A stretch of DNA of 64,000 bases from NCBI RefSeq assembly GCF_029227915.1, contig NC_079887.1, forward strand, positions 20,891,650-20,955,649, given 5' to 3'. Below the pieces are notes generated by a model, which ran no database searches, was not told the DNA's origin, and worked only from the letters and a program-made list of their open reading frames with translations. The translations under genes were made by a program, and so were the position numbers. This stretch comes from Hydractinia symbiolongicarpus. Taxonomy: Eukaryota; Cnidaria; Hydrozoa; Anthoathecata; Hydractiniidae. Positions 1 through 14,900 of the stretch are shown in pieces (positions within the stretch are counted from its first letter, which is position 1; each line of letters opens with the position of its first letter).

Positions 1-123
1 CTAGAAAAGACCAGATAATACAAAAAGGAATACTGTTTTTTTCCACAACTCTGACCAATATCTAGTGTCTCTCCGTCATGTATATTAGATACCAATTCGA
101 TTATTTTGTTATAAATAACCTAC

Positions 124-3100
124 CAGTTTTTCAAAGACATTTGGTAAAACTCCATCCAATGCACGATGACCAATAGTGCTGTGAAGATTTTCAAACGTTA
201 GCGAAGCAGCATGTCTCACATCAGCAAGCTCATCAACTAAAGCTCTTCGAACGGTTGAGATAAGCGAGTCTTCAAACTGGCTGATCATTTCTCGACTTGT
301 GGAATCCATAATCTCGCTCAGTCCAATACACACACCCTGTCGCTTATCGCCGTCCTTATGGTCCAAACCAGCTTCTAGGATAGGGATAATTTTGGGTAGG
401 ATTCTTTCTCCAAGTTTGCGAACTAAATCTCCTAACGTCCTAGCAGCAACCTGTACATAGTATGAAAAAGATAACAATGATGAATGATGAAAAATGAACA
501 CTTAACCCCGAGAAGTGAACACTGAATGCCGATGCTTAAAATACACCTTTAGTTACAACAAATATTAGACTGGTCGATATCTCGTGGAATAATCCACGTC
601 AGCATGATGTGGTGGATTATAGAAGGGTTCAAAATAAAGCTGCTGCAACAATTTTAAACATAAGACAGAATACGGCAACTTTTATAGAGACTAGTCTTTA
701 ACCCGCGAAAAAATCCACGGGGTCGTCCATCCTTTATATATCACAGTGCTTCGGTAAGACGACGTTTTTTTTGCAGACAGATAGAATACTGCTATTAATA
801 ATACAGAGAAGTCAAACGAAACAGTAGATATCAAAATAACCAATGAATTAACGAGTTGCTGTTCCAACAAACTAAAAAACATTGACAATCTCACCTGTCT
901 CTTGTCATAACTCTGGCATGCTAAACAACTAAGTAGCAATTCAAACAGAGTTGGTAAAATTTCTTGCAATGTCTTAGCGGTGTTTTGGACAATGACCTTC
1001 CACACATGCAACGCAGCTTGACGAACAGTTAACGCGACATCAGAACGTCCCATATACAAACCAGCATAGACTCTGTTACGTCTTTCAAAGCCAAGCGTTT
1101 CGAGTATAACCTGATGAGAAAATAACAGTAATTAACTTAACCACGCAAATTTTCCCGTAAACCCTCGAAAATTTTAAAGTCACTTTCTTTTCTTATTATT
1201 TGCTGCTGTGCACATAGAGGATGTGTATAATACCGAACAGAAAGAGAGGTGCCCGATATTATCACGGTTCTTAAAATTTTGTGGAGGTTCTTGAATGGCA
1301 TTGTTATTTGGAAACGATTATTTTATCAATATGGAATTTTTGTGTCAATTTTTTGGGTAGAAATAAATAAAACTTCCAGTATTGAACTCTGCAAGTCTTT
1401 GCATCTTACCTGTGAAGAGTGCGATGTACCAAAGTTGTCATCTTCATCACCAACTGTTGTTTGCTTGCCTGTCACACCAGACAATCTGAACAGCAAATCA
1501 CCCAGTAGTTGCACAGAACTGTATCGAATCCGCCAGTGTTCATCAAATAATCCAGCTTCAAGTTGTGGCAGTAACAACTCAATGGCGCTATCTGAATACA
1601 TGTTGATGATACGTTGACCCGCTTTTAAAGAGGTGTCCCGCACGTACTCGCTTTCATCTGCCAAACCCTTGAATGGAAAAACATTAGTGAAGAAAATTAA
1701 GTTAATAATAATACTACGGTACTGGAATAAAAAAGCTAACAACAGCTTAACTAGAAGAGGCGATTTTGTCTTCTTTTTACACAGGTTGAGATTTGAAAAA
1801 CTTTTAAATAAAAATTGAATTCTTGCAACTACAATTCACGCACAAAATTGTTCCTTTTTCGTAGGAAACATTCATGTAAAAACTACTCCGTATAAAGTTT
1901 TGTTGTCCATTCTGTAATGTCAGAACATAATGATATCTAGTTTTGTTGACGTATACAAGTTTTTTACTTTTATAAGAATATGCTCTATAAGAATGTCAGG
2001 CTGGGATCTCAGGTTAAAAGCAGAAAAATAAGAATAATGGCCAGCTTGGTTAAAATTTTGATATTCTTATATAACACATAATAAAACCCGTAAAAAATCC
2101 ACTTAGGCAGAGGAGAGCAATGGAAAAGATCTGTCATTTGAATTTTGATGACATCAGCAAATATTTCAGTATATTAAATACTGCCCTTCATCAAAAAAAA
2201 ATTGACCTGAATATGAAAAAAAAAATGTTTGCAAGGCGTAAGTCCTAATATTCTTATCGACTACACTATAACATATATAAAATGTCGTAAGAAGCATTTG
2301 TATAAAGTTTCGTTGTACATTTTGTGATATCAAAACATAATGGATATTTTATAAGAATATGCCCTATAAGAATATCAGGCTGGGATTGAATTTATTATTT
2401 TTATGAAAAAAGCGTAAAAACAATTACTTTCAATATGGGTGGAATAATAAGATCGATATACGCCATGAAATCATCACCGAATGTTGCGGGTAGATATATA
2501 TACAACATTAAATATCCATCTCGCACATTTGGAGATAATTCAACTTTCATGGTAGTGTCTATGACGTCAGGCATCAATTTGTCCAATCTCTCTTGTCCCA
2601 ACGCATGCAACACCTCCGCCAGACCTATAGAGAGTTATGGAGTGCAATTAGTGAGAAAAGATGAGAATTTTCGTGTTAAAATAAAACAAATAAAACAAGT
2701 AGGAGGTCATAATAACAGCAGCTAAATGTTCAATTTAAACTACCAAAATATCAACAGTGTAAATAGGGTCTTAAGAGAGAGATGGATTTACCTTGTGCAG
2801 CACCAGACCTGTCTACACTGCTAACATCCGACGTTAGTGTTTCTAATAGCCATGGCATTAAATCATTAAAGCAGTCTTCACCCATTCCTCGTACAATTGC
2901 ACCTAGAGCTCTCGCTGATACAGCTCTCACCTAAATGTAAAAATCCACATGTAAAAGGATATACACCCTTCTTCCAGTGTCATGTAAGTGTGACCAAGGT
3001 AATACAGTAGTAAGTTATACTATTGTAAACAATGTACGGTAGCCACATAGATTTAAGAACAATCCAGGAAAATTTTAAGGAGTTTTTTTTATTCATCCAG

Positions 3101-5924
3101 GAAAAACTTTCTTGTTGTAAAGTCATAGCAAGATAATTTGCGCATAATCAAACTGAACATCGTGTCACTTAAAAGCATGGATAAAAAATTTAAAACACCG
3201 TTTAAGCTTGTACCAAAAAGTTTTTTTAACGATAATTATTAACGACGAACACTATGAATAAACATTATATAAGTATCACTCTTAGTACAAATAAATGATT
3301 TCAGAACTGTAATTTTTATTGACCATCAAATGTTAATGCATACCTCTGGAGAAGGATCCAACAGAGATTTCTTCAAACCAGGTACTACAGCAGGTAGGTA
3401 GGGTGACAAATCCTACAAAATGGAACAGCAAGTACATCAGGGTATAGATTAGGATTAACAGATTTTAGAAACTTGACAACACAATCTTGTCTTAAATTTT
3501 ATTTCATTTTTTGGTTACTACGCAGAAAATCTCATACAGAAAATCAAAGTTCACCACATTTTTCGATTTATAAGGCTTTCTAAAAGTCGCGTTTATTTAC
3601 ACTTTTTGTATTCCTTAGTTTGTCTGTATCTATGGTTTGTCCATCTAATTGAACCGTTGTTTGAAATGAAAGAAAATATGTACGTATGTACTTTAACCTA
3701 AAGTCCATATTTTAAACTGGTCAAGTAACTTACAGACAAGCAAATTTACAAAAAAACATTCACTAAGCAAACAGCTATCGCCTCAAATAACGTTCGATAC
3801 CTTGGGATCAGTCAAAGCATACATGTTTCCTAAGATTTGTGCCGCCATCTTCTTTGTTTCCATTGCTCTTTGATCTAACGCCTTCTCCAGTGTTGGCATA
3901 ATCAGAGCTAACGACGGTGCATCGATGAAATGTACGAAGGAGGTACTTAATAATGCTTGTAAACATGCTACTGTATGCTTGCTGGGATCAGAAAGTGCAT
4001 CAAGTATGATTGGACAGATTTCTAAAGTGTAATTGGAGATTCGTTGCGGCACATTGCAATGATGATCAAGAAATATTTATGATTGATGAAGTTGTTTTTT
4101 TTCATTTTACTTTTTAGTCAGCAAAATTTCTCGACAACATTTTACAGTTTATCCGCAACATAGAAAAACCAACATAATAAGTTGCAAGTGTTTAAAAGAA
4201 CCTCACGTATCAAATTGTGATTTCCCATTACGAAAAATTTAATCAAACTAGTCACAAAAAAGGAACTGTTTCCCCACATACATTCATACCTTGAATTTCC
4301 GGGTTTCGGATTACTCCACCGATTTGTCGTAAAGCTTGTTGACCGGCTTTCTGCACTTTGATATGTGAGTCTGCAAGTACTTCAGTTAATCTTGGCACTA
4401 TGTTGGGTAGACACGATGAAAGCTGTTTCGGTGCACAAAACGACATCGCGCCCAAGAGTTCAGCACTTCCTAAAATGTCATGCAAAATGGTAAGAAAACT
4501 TTTCCTATTTTTAATTATTTTAACTTAAATGAATAACTATATCGATCTGTCACACGAGGATACTTTTCCTTTGGCCTACGTTATGTCATGAAAGGCTATT
4601 AAACCTTTACTGACGTCTTATGAAACCCCTGTTTCGTTGAGACACATACACAAACACGACAACAATTTAATTAGATAATCATAAAAATAATGCAGAAATT
4701 ACACCCTTAATTTCTCCTGGATGGAAGGGCTACAGGTTAAAAATATTCTGTTAAAGATAAGACGATTCACTTTGATTTCTGTATTTAAAACAAAAACAAG
4801 CCATAAGCATAAACAAACCTGTTTTTGTTCTCCATGCTTCTTCTTCTAAAGCTTTTAGTAAAGATGGCAGTACTAATTTAACGCCATGGTTACTCAAATT
4901 TTTCATCACAGCTTTTGCAGTTTCATCAGCAGCCTAAAAATAAATTCAAACCTATAGTTGCTAATGTTAAATAGTTGTCATAGGTTGAAACATTTCATAC
5001 AGAAGATATTACAAATAATGTTGAGACATGCATTTTTACATTACAATATCTTACCTCTCTCACATACTGGTTTCCATCACCAAAACATAGCAACAGATGT
5101 GGTAAGAGGTGCACTACATATGGTTCAAACAATCGACCAAGCATAGTGCAAAGTGTCTCAAATGCTAACAGTGCCCCTAAAAAAGTTAGCAAGTGGTGAA
5201 TCATTGCTGCCCTTGGTAACTAAGTTACATTATCGCTAGAGATACGTATTATAGCGTTGCTTGAACTTGCTTGTCTGCCACACAAGTCGTTTCGTGGTCA
5301 GTGCATGACTCCAAATAGCCTGCAACACAACATAAAAAGTGCACTGGAGTAGGGATTCGAACCGGCTACCTTTCGAATTGAATGCTCTACCATTAAAATA
5401 TCTTTCTTCATATAACCTTAACTCGAGTAGTCCAGGAGATATTTAATGCACTGCTCAGTTGTCAATGAAGACGAAACCAAAAACACATACCTTAACACTG
5501 AATATCCATGAGCATCAATTTTACGAATATCTGTACCATTAACACAATTTTAGGAAGCGATAAGAAAGAATTTTTAACTTTTTTGTTGACATTTCATGAA
5601 GACATTAAACCTGATTTTTTTCAAATTCCTTTTTTTGAACAAAAACACCAAATTCATAGAATTCAAGTATAAACGTAACTCCACGTATACGAGAACCATT
5701 AAACAATGTTTCAGATAATTATATATACATAAAACAGATAATAAACAATCCCAGCAACTACATCTACCTTCTCTATGCTTCCATATTTTCTTGTCTTGAA
5801 TGGACTCGTTCAATGTGGTAATAATTCCTTGTTGTTTTAACGATAAGATTCCCAAACCTTTCACCAGGCCAGCCAAGCCATATGCAGCACCCCTTCGCTC
5901 TCCGTATGATTCTGCATCGAGAAG
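124..5924 (-). CDS. GCN1: GCN1 exons 35-45 (eEF3-like HEAT region)
   Basis: Exons: 5768-5924, 5055-5176, 4819-4933, 4290-4469, 4021-3801, 3344-3412, 2792-2930, 2428-2624, 1410-1667, 895-1110, 124-450. They encode about residues 1393-2059. This is the best conserved part of the family: [110 protein letters not shown] and [12 protein letters not shown]. It corresponds to the eEF3-like HEAT array that contacts the ribosome. Exon 45 ends CTG followed by donor GTAGGT, so the next exon is outside the window. Confidence 0.94.
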
Positions 5925-8900
5925 CTGAAAATATTATAAATTGCTATTTAACACAACATAAAAAGCTAAAAAATCCCTACACTTGTAACGTATTTATATG
6001 TAACGTATATATATATATGTATTTATACAGGATATAGCCACTTCAGTGTTGGAAACACTGTTATTAATGTGGGTCCTGTTCGGAATGTATACATTAAGTA
6101 TACACCGGCATTGCCTTCCTGATTTCCCTCACATGGCATGGGTTGACCCGTAGCTGTGGTAAAGACACTTGCTAAACATGCCCGCCCTGTGGACCGAACC
6201 ACGGACCCTGTGATTATGAAGCGAACTCCATAATCACAAGGTCACACGCCACTTTTTACCAGTACATTTTTTGCTGCTAGAAACAAGATACAAAATCTAA
6301 AAAACTCCCCCCCCCCTCAACAGCTTAGTACTTACCTGTGTGAGCAAATTTTTGATCAGTTCTGGAGCTTCATCTTTCATAGCTCCACACAAAGGCGGTA
6401 AACAATTTGCAACTGCTTGCTGTACTTGTTGAGATGGCGTGGCTAGAGCTGCCATCAGTTTCGAGAATATAGGTTTGACCTAAAATAATACAGAATGTAA
6501 TTATTAAAGATATTTCACAATTGTAACATGGTGCAACATAAAAACAAAGTTAGAACCTCCTGCTACTCGCCATAGAAACATTCAAGACATGACTAGTTAA
6601 AATAAAAATACAAATCAATTCTGATTCTTACCTGAGGATCAGTTTTTGCCAGATGTTTTGCAAGCGATCCCGTTAAAATAATAACAGACTGTCTGATAGA
6701 GTCGTGAGCTGACGAATCCAGTGCTTTATCAAGAAACTCTTGAAAAATTGAAAGAAGCATGTCCATGTGATCCTGAGGATAGAAAAATATTAAAATCATA
6801 AAAAAAAAGATCCATATTAAGCTAATAAAAATAATGTTGCTGTAAAAAGTTGGAGTTCGTTAAAGCCGTTTTTCCTTGTTTATTATACATTTTTTTAACT
6901 CTTAATTTGTGCTGACTCAGCAATTTAAATGATAAGTCAAACTAACTATAATAATTATAAGGTCCATGGTTTTAAGAAAACGTAAAGAAAATTTGCATAA
7001 AGAGCTGTTTGGACAGCTAAAAAAGAACACGACCACCTAATATATGGAATATCATGGCTGATAATAGTCAAAATATGCGACTGATATTTGTCAAAAAAAT
7101 GAGAATATTCTGACTAAAAGAAAAACACTATTTTAATAAAAAAGCATGAATCCTTTAGTTCCTTCTAAAAGAAATTGTTATGGCTGTTACATGTAGTCTG
7201 TTACAATTAATGGATGATCATACTTGTCCAAAATGATTGACAGCTTGCATTGCAGCATCCAACATTTGCTTTCGAACAGCATCGTGGCGGTCCCCAAGCG
7301 CATTTGGTACAAAAAAATGGAAAAGAGAATCCAACTAAATTAAACAACATAAAATAATTATTTATAGTAAAAACAGAAGTATAACATTACTTTAAAGACA
7401 ACATTACATGTGACACATCTAGAAAATTATTGACATTTTCAACTGTGGTATATATCATAAAATTTTAGGTTAAGAAAGCATAATAATCATGTCCTATTGA
7501 AACTCTGAGAATTAAATTGCTTTTTTCTTTAAACCTATTCATCCAACTGCAAGAATAAATAAATCCCTGTTGAAATTCAAATTTCTATACCTCGCTACCA
7601 AAAAATGATTTGCTTCATGAAAGTATATGTGCAATATTTTAGCGGTGAAATATGTTTTTCAACCACGTAAACTAGAAAAGTTTCATCTCCATTTACATAG
7701 AAATTCTTGAAGGAAACATTAATTCACCTGGTCTTCTGGAATGTATTGTGAAATCTTCTCCAGAGCTATACCAACACCCTGCCTTGCTTCCCATGTATCA
7801 ATAAACGGAGGAGAAACATTTCTGCCAAGGTTATCAATAACAGGTGGAGGAATCTTCAGACAACAAAGAAAATGTGAGATAGATTTACCTGTGTAACTTA
7901 AAAATTTTCAAAGATTTTAAATACATCATACATTAAACAGAAATTTTAGGGTCTTATCACATGAACCTGGCCGGGCCGGAATTAGCTTGAAATCACATTT
8001 TCTCAGCTTGGGCTGAAAAAAGTTACATAAAAAGGGTTACTTTAAAAAAAGTTTTATTTGTTCTTAATGTAGAAAACTATTATTTTTATCAAAAATGTAT
8101 ATAATAAAAATAAATATAAGTTTGTTCTTTGGTATCTTTGTTATAAATGTACAGAAAACAATGTGTTTTCTTCAATTTAAATAACCTTATGATGCACAAA
8201 AATAAAAAAGTCTGCCCTGTTTGCCAGACTGGAGTTACCACATGGAATTGTTTTAGTTCGCTTCACTGTGAACTTACTTTGACAAGGCGAGATTCCAGTT
8301 AGCCGGCCAGCTCACATGAGATAACAGGTTGTTTTTGGGAGAGTTTGTTAATGAAGATGAGATCTAGGCAAACTGAGCCAGTCCATTTTGTGGGGCTGAT
8401 CTTTCTCTTTTAAAACCTTCTCCAATAAAGAAACAGTTCATTAAAATAAAACTTTAGGGTACGCTTTATAATTGATTTTTATGAGGCTTAAATTTGGTTT
8501 TTTAAGATCTTTTGTTTGAGAATTAAAAATGCAGATGAACAAGAAGTAACTATTTTACAGCCTAATAATTGACATGACTATCATAATAGCCATAATTTGT
8601 TCAAAATGGTAGCAGAATCACTACTTTGTGTTACGGATGCACGAAATAGCTTACAAGGTTATATCCTGAGGACTGGGATATATAATACAGGTGAACCCAT
8701 GGATTTTCTATGATTATCTATGATTTCTAACGATAGTCTACAGATATAATAAGAACAAAAAATCTTCTGTGGTCACATCACAACAACAAAACATGCCTGT
8801 AAGTAATACCAAAGGTACGTAGCCTGAAAACATGTGCCTACCTTGGGTAAAACTTCGGTAGTGTAAGACAATTACTTCTGTTTGTTTTTAATTTTTTTGC

Positions 8901-11900
8901 AAAAAATTCAATTCTGAGTCAGATTTTATCAGGGTTGGAATTTTTAATTTACGATTTGCAAATCAAATGCTGTTTTTGCAAATCATTTTATTGTTTGTAT
9001 CACCTTGTCGCAAGTTATTCGTTGATCACGTGATCTGCTGTGTGAGCTCGGCTGCTGTGCAGTTGTCACGAGCTAATGGTGACATGAAGAGATCAAGGCC
9101 GCCTTCTAACAGGAAGAAGTGATTTTACGTGCGATGTAAAAAAGTGAGCTTTATTAAGTTGTATATATAAGAAGAAGAGTATATAGAACCATTTATGAGT
9201 AATTATTGTCGTGACTCGACGCAAGATCCCGACAACCTATTTCTATAATGATTGTTGCAACAAAATAAGCATTAACAAGAGATCAATGGCAAGAGGCCTG
9301 TAGTGATCACAGATCACAGCTGCAAAAATGTTTTATTTTCTACAAGCATTTTTGGGAACTAACTTTATATTTGTAATTTAAATCCTGTATATATTGACAT
9401 ACAAACTTTATCATCTTCCATAAATTCAGCATACCTTAGTTTTGTCTTCATAAGTAGCTAATAACATAATCATAACATCTCCTGCCAAATCCTGTTGTTC
9501 ACCAAGAGCAGTTGCAAGACCTTTACTAGCAGCTAATCGCACTTCCCCAAGTGGATGGACAGTATCGTCTACAAGCTCACAGGTCATGACTGGTGTAACT
9601 TTTAATGATGCTTTCTCCCAAAATCTAAGAAATTAAAGATTTCAATCGATTTACTCAATTTTTTGATTAACAATTACTTTATAATCATGTTTCCTAAGAC
9701 TTGTTTCTCATGACGTATTAAAAATTAAGTCTATTGAAACTGTACTTGAGAAGTTTAACATCTGTCATCCAATATTGTAGCAACATAAAAAACATAGTAA
9801 ACGAGAAGCTCAAGATGATTTCTAAATGCTTTCTCAATTATCAGTTTTTAACACTGAATATTCTAACATGAGTTCTTCTTGCCAACGTAATTTAAAAAAC
9901 AAATTCAATTTTTCTCACATTTCAGCTAATTTTGCATTTTCTTCGATCATATCGTAACGAGCTATCATCATTCTTCGAGTAAGCGTATTCAAAACTGTTG
10001 CATCCAAATCAGAAAGCACATCTACAAGTTCTAGAAGTCCTTTGAGAGAAGCGTTTCGCAAAACAGAACACTGTGACAAGATGTTTGTAAGCAAAAGTTC
10101 TATTTCTGGAACGGTTGCCACAGCACAGCCCTCTCCACCACTTCCAGCTTTGCATACTTCGTCAAACACAGTATTGGCAAACTGTTGGATTTTTCCATCT
10201 TTTCTATGACCATCACAGCCTGTGATAACTTCTGACAAAATAGACAACATTTTATCACGTGGAAGGTAGCTTGGACGATCCTACAAAATAATTAAAATAC
10301 TAATACCCATAAAAGAATTTTAAAAGTAGACTATTTATTAAATTAAATGCATACATCTACAGAATCTTCGGTGCCACGTAGTTTAGCATGTGCGAAAATA
10401 AGCTGTAATGCTGTCATACGAGCTTGTTCATTGTAATGCACGATGCTACCACGATCCTTTAGGATGACTTCTAGCAGTGGAAGAAAAAATGAAAACTCAA
10501 CGGCTGAGAACGGTCTTTTCCATGTATATGTAAACATAAGGAATACATTTCTTTCTGTTACAAATACATTTAAAATATTCAGAATTCGTTCTGAGACTGT
10601 ATCTAACTTTATTTCACACCAGTTGGATGGCAAGGCACAAGCAACTTTCTTGTGTCTTAGCATGGTGTAACCAGCAAATTCCCCTATAACATAAAAAATA
10701 TTGCTCACATTAAAACTTTACAAAAAGTATTAAAATATTGCACTTTCTAATTCATGTCAAGTCTTAGAAATTTTTTATACAAATCCTGGAGTGTCAAAAA
10801 ATCAGGCAGGCAGATAGATTTTTGCAACAGTAATTTTTATGACTTGAAAGAAATTGAATTAAAAAGAATAAATATATTCTAAGAAACCAGTGTCTTAAGC
10901 AGACAAATCAGTTCATAAATCAGGTCCAACAACTGACCCACAACAAGTCTGAAAATAAAAATACCTAAGTGTTTATATTCAGGATGAAAGCAACATTTGA
11001 TTAACTTTATGTAAAGCTCTACAGCAAGAGGTGAAGCCAGTCGCGAATTTAACAGAGTTTGTAGTATATCTTTAAGCTTTGATGCATAAGGTATTATTTC
11101 TTCCCTTGGTAATTCCAGCAATACTGATAAAAGTGTGGCATACTTGACAAATCCTTCATTTAACTAAAGCAAAGAATTATGAAAAGAGTACAAACAAAGA
11201 AAAATTTATAGATTAGGATACTAAAGTTTAGGTCTGAAAATTTGTCACGGAACACAAAACTGTTTCTTCGTTTTCGCAAATTACGTTTTGCAGTAATGGA
11301 ACTTGGCCATTTATTATATGTCTTTTGGGTTGATGAGCATTCTCAGTTTGGCTAAAAAGGTTATTTTTCATTATTAGATTTATAAGTGGAAGAATTGGTC
11401 ACGAGGAAACAATTCATTGTTATCACCATTTCATCTTTATGGAAATGATCTTTTACATGGGTTTTAGGACGCTATTATTATTTCAAGATCTGTATTACGT
11501 GGAATACTGTGGTCTATTTATCAAGAAATTGTTGTGCTGTTTAGTCTAAAGGAACAGCCGTAAATAGAAAAAGCAAAACAAGAACAGATAGAAGGAAAAA
11601 TAAGTATTTTTACGATCGTGAGTCTTTCCCTGATCTTTTTTTCATGTGCCATAATAGCATGTAGTTGTTCTTTTTGTTTCTTGTTCAGTTCTGGTCGCTG
11701 CTCCTCAGTTTCCAGACCTTTTTTCTTTTTCAATTCCTAAGTTAATAATCCAGTTACTATCTCTTCTTCATGTTATATAGCCACAGGTTATCAGACAACA
11801 TTTCTATCACTTACATGTGCTTGAAGACAAAAACAAATTCAGCAATTCTTTAGGTAAAAAAGAAAAGAAAAAAGCCTTGGTTGTTTAATTAAAGCTTTAC

Positions 11901-14900
11901 AATAATTCTATTTATTGAGAGTGTCATAAAATTGTGCCAGTCCTTAAACTTACTTCACGCAGTTCCATTTCCTCCTTTTGTTCTTTAAACGAATACGCTT
12001 TTGATTCCTTCTTCACATTTGCGTCTTTAGTTTGAGCCGCCTTTGCACTTAAAAAAAACAACCTCAGATACATTTGTAATTAATTCATAAATATATATTA
12101 AGTAATAATTAGTATCTGAAAATGTGATGTAAATTGTCAAATAAATAGCCCAAAATATTTCAATTTGAATATCTAAATCTCAACATTAACCAGTTGAGGC
12201 AAAAGACTAGGATTTTAATAAGAAGGTCAAGGTAAATTTTTCTTCATCAAGACACTAGTCTTCAGAAAGGAAAATAGATAGGCTGATTATCAGATACACT
12301 GGAAGCCCACAAAAGTGCTGTGAAAACACAACAAACGTCTGTTTGTTGTGTTTTAACAGCGTGTTTTAACTCAAAAACAAAGTGTACCTTTCATAAACAC
12401 TTTGATCATACACTTCACCTTTCTTTGTATTTAAAATGCCATACTCCTCCTCAGATATGTCTTTTAATGCAGGATCAGATAAATATTCAATAATTTTGTT
12501 CATGAAGGAGGGAAGGTAATCACTTGCTTGCATTTTTCGGACTACAGTTTGTTTTAAAATGTTAATGTGCATCTAAAAAAAAATCAAAACATTGGCCAAA
12601 AGATTTGTAAGGTTGGAATATATTAACACAACTTTTTCAATTTGCATGCATCAAAAACACAAAATACTTTGTAAACAAAAAAGAAAAAGAAAATACCTTG
12701 TGTAGTTCTTTCTGTTCTAAAATAATATTGACAAATGCCATGCAAATTCCCCTCTTTAATAAATTGAATCCACTATCCACTAAAATAAGAAAAATTTACA
12801 AATTTTATCTGCAGGAATGCATACTTCATTTTCTTGGACATGGAACTTTTAGGTCCATTGTTTTAAAAGCTAAATGTAACTGGTAACCTGCAAAACACAA
12901 AAAATGTCATTAAAGCTGTGTACACCTTTAAATATGGAGTTTATCCTGTTAAAAAAAACGGCTAGATGGTTTGTAGCTCATACAATGTTTAGAGGTAACT
13001 AATAGTTTACCGTATGTTTCGAGGCTTAAACAATTAATACAAAATTTGTATTTTAATAAAAATTCTGTACTAGTTTTTTGTTTCATTTAAATTAATAAAT
13101 AATGTGAATGCACCTGTCAATGTTTATTAGTAGATATTTTCTATTGTACTGATGTTTGAAAAAAGAAAATTGGGTACCCGCTTCCCCAAGTAAAAGTCAA
13201 TTTAATTAACGTCTCCCCACTTAATCATTGTATTAAGGTGAATTTCCATGTGAATGGCAAATATGGTGTTGAATTTGTTTAGAAAGACCGTTTTGTTTTT
13301 CATGAGAAACTAAAATAAGCAAAAAATTAGGCTGAAGGTTAACATATAAAGAGTTTTTTGTTAATGCATACCTAGCAGGGGGTGGTGAACATGAGTGCAC
13401 AAGCAGCACATTACAAGTTGCTCATGTGTAGTTAGTGGGTTCTTTCTTTCATGAATGCAACCAGAAATGGCTAAGTAAGCGTGTGAAATCTCTTTAAGTG
13501 TGTGTTGTTGTGCGTCATTGTGTTCGGATGGTATCTAAAACACAAAAAAAAATTTAAGCAACCAAATTAATTATTTAATTGAATTTCCGCACCCGAAGGT
13601 GTAGGAAATTCTTTAAAACCGTCGTTTTTTTCTTTTGGAGCATTTTTTGAGAAAAAATCGACCCTGGGATTTCACGTTCCTCTGATTTTTGTTACCTAAA
13701 TGTCATTTTAGGCCAAAATTGGTCTAAAAATTAAAACTAATTTATCTTCAACAAAATTTGGCACAGATCACAAAAAAAGTATGCTGAACCTGATGGTGAC
13801 ATCAAAATTTTATTTTTGCTACCTAAATATCATTTTAGGCCAAAATTGGTCCAAAAATCAAAACCATTATATTTTCGACAAAATTTGGCACAGATCACAA
13901 AAAAAGTATGCTGAACATGATGGTGGTACAAAAGTTTGATTTTTTGTCACCTAAATGTCATTTTAGGCCAAAATTTAAAACTACTTTATTTTCAACAAAA
14001 ATTGGCAGTTAATAAAAAAAGTATGCTGAACATGATGGTGGCATCAAAATTTTGATTTTTTGTCAACTAAATGCCGTTTAAGACCATGGGCGTTTCAATC
14101 GCAAGACTTTCAACCATGAATGATAGGCTGTATTTTTTGTTAGCAATTTATTTTAAAATGTGAGTTTATTATGACACGTTTCTTTTTGTTTGCGTTTGTA
14201 GTAAGATATAATGTCACTTGTGTGATTTATCTTCAGAGCTTCATGCACCAAACTTCGAATGTTTGGCACGATAACACAACGAATTAGCAGGTTGTCATCA
14301 AATACTTTGGAAGCAAGCTGAAATTCTTAGAGCCCCCAGGGCTTCTTGTTTTAATTTGTGATCGGCTAATTTATGCAAAATCTGCAAGATCACAAAAAAT
14401 GTTTTATTTGACATGACACAAAGGAATATATCAATCCCCCCCCAGGCAATAGCTAAAAATAATGTTTACCAATAATCACATGAGTAATTCTTAAATATTA
14501 AAGAAAAGCTGAACAGAAGCTAAGATATCTATATTTTTAGTTGCACCCATTGTTCTAAATTATGGTTGTCTAATGATGTGCATTTAATCTAATGAGTCCT
14601 TTGTTGTGTTTACTTTGTTAAAGTAGGGGAAGAATAAAAATTCTGAGCAATAGTATATATTCAAGTTATCTGAACATTATTTTAAATATTTTTTTAGCAT
14701 CTTAAAAACGCTGAACTACGCTATGGTTTAACTTGAACATGTTCCAACACTTTTAACTTTTGCAAGCAAGAAACTTACGTGAAAGTTATCCATTTTGTGA
14801 AGAAGAATCTCGAAAAGTTTCATAAAGAATTCATATCTATCAACATCTTCCAAATTCGATATTTTTCTGATAAGTGTCTTTGTTTTTGCTCTTACTTGTA

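Noticed and set aside
5350-5396. tRNA gene suggested by perfect B box and A box.
   Set aside because: The acceptor stem does not close and the 5' tRNA half is incomplete; the 3' body is SINE-like.
14185-14325. Minus-strand stretch reading [20 protein letters not shown]... with an acceptor-like TTTCAG, a possible extra GCN1 exon.
   Set aside because: No phase-0 donor in a sensible place, and the exon 21-22 join already aligns with the family. More likely part of the repeat next to it.
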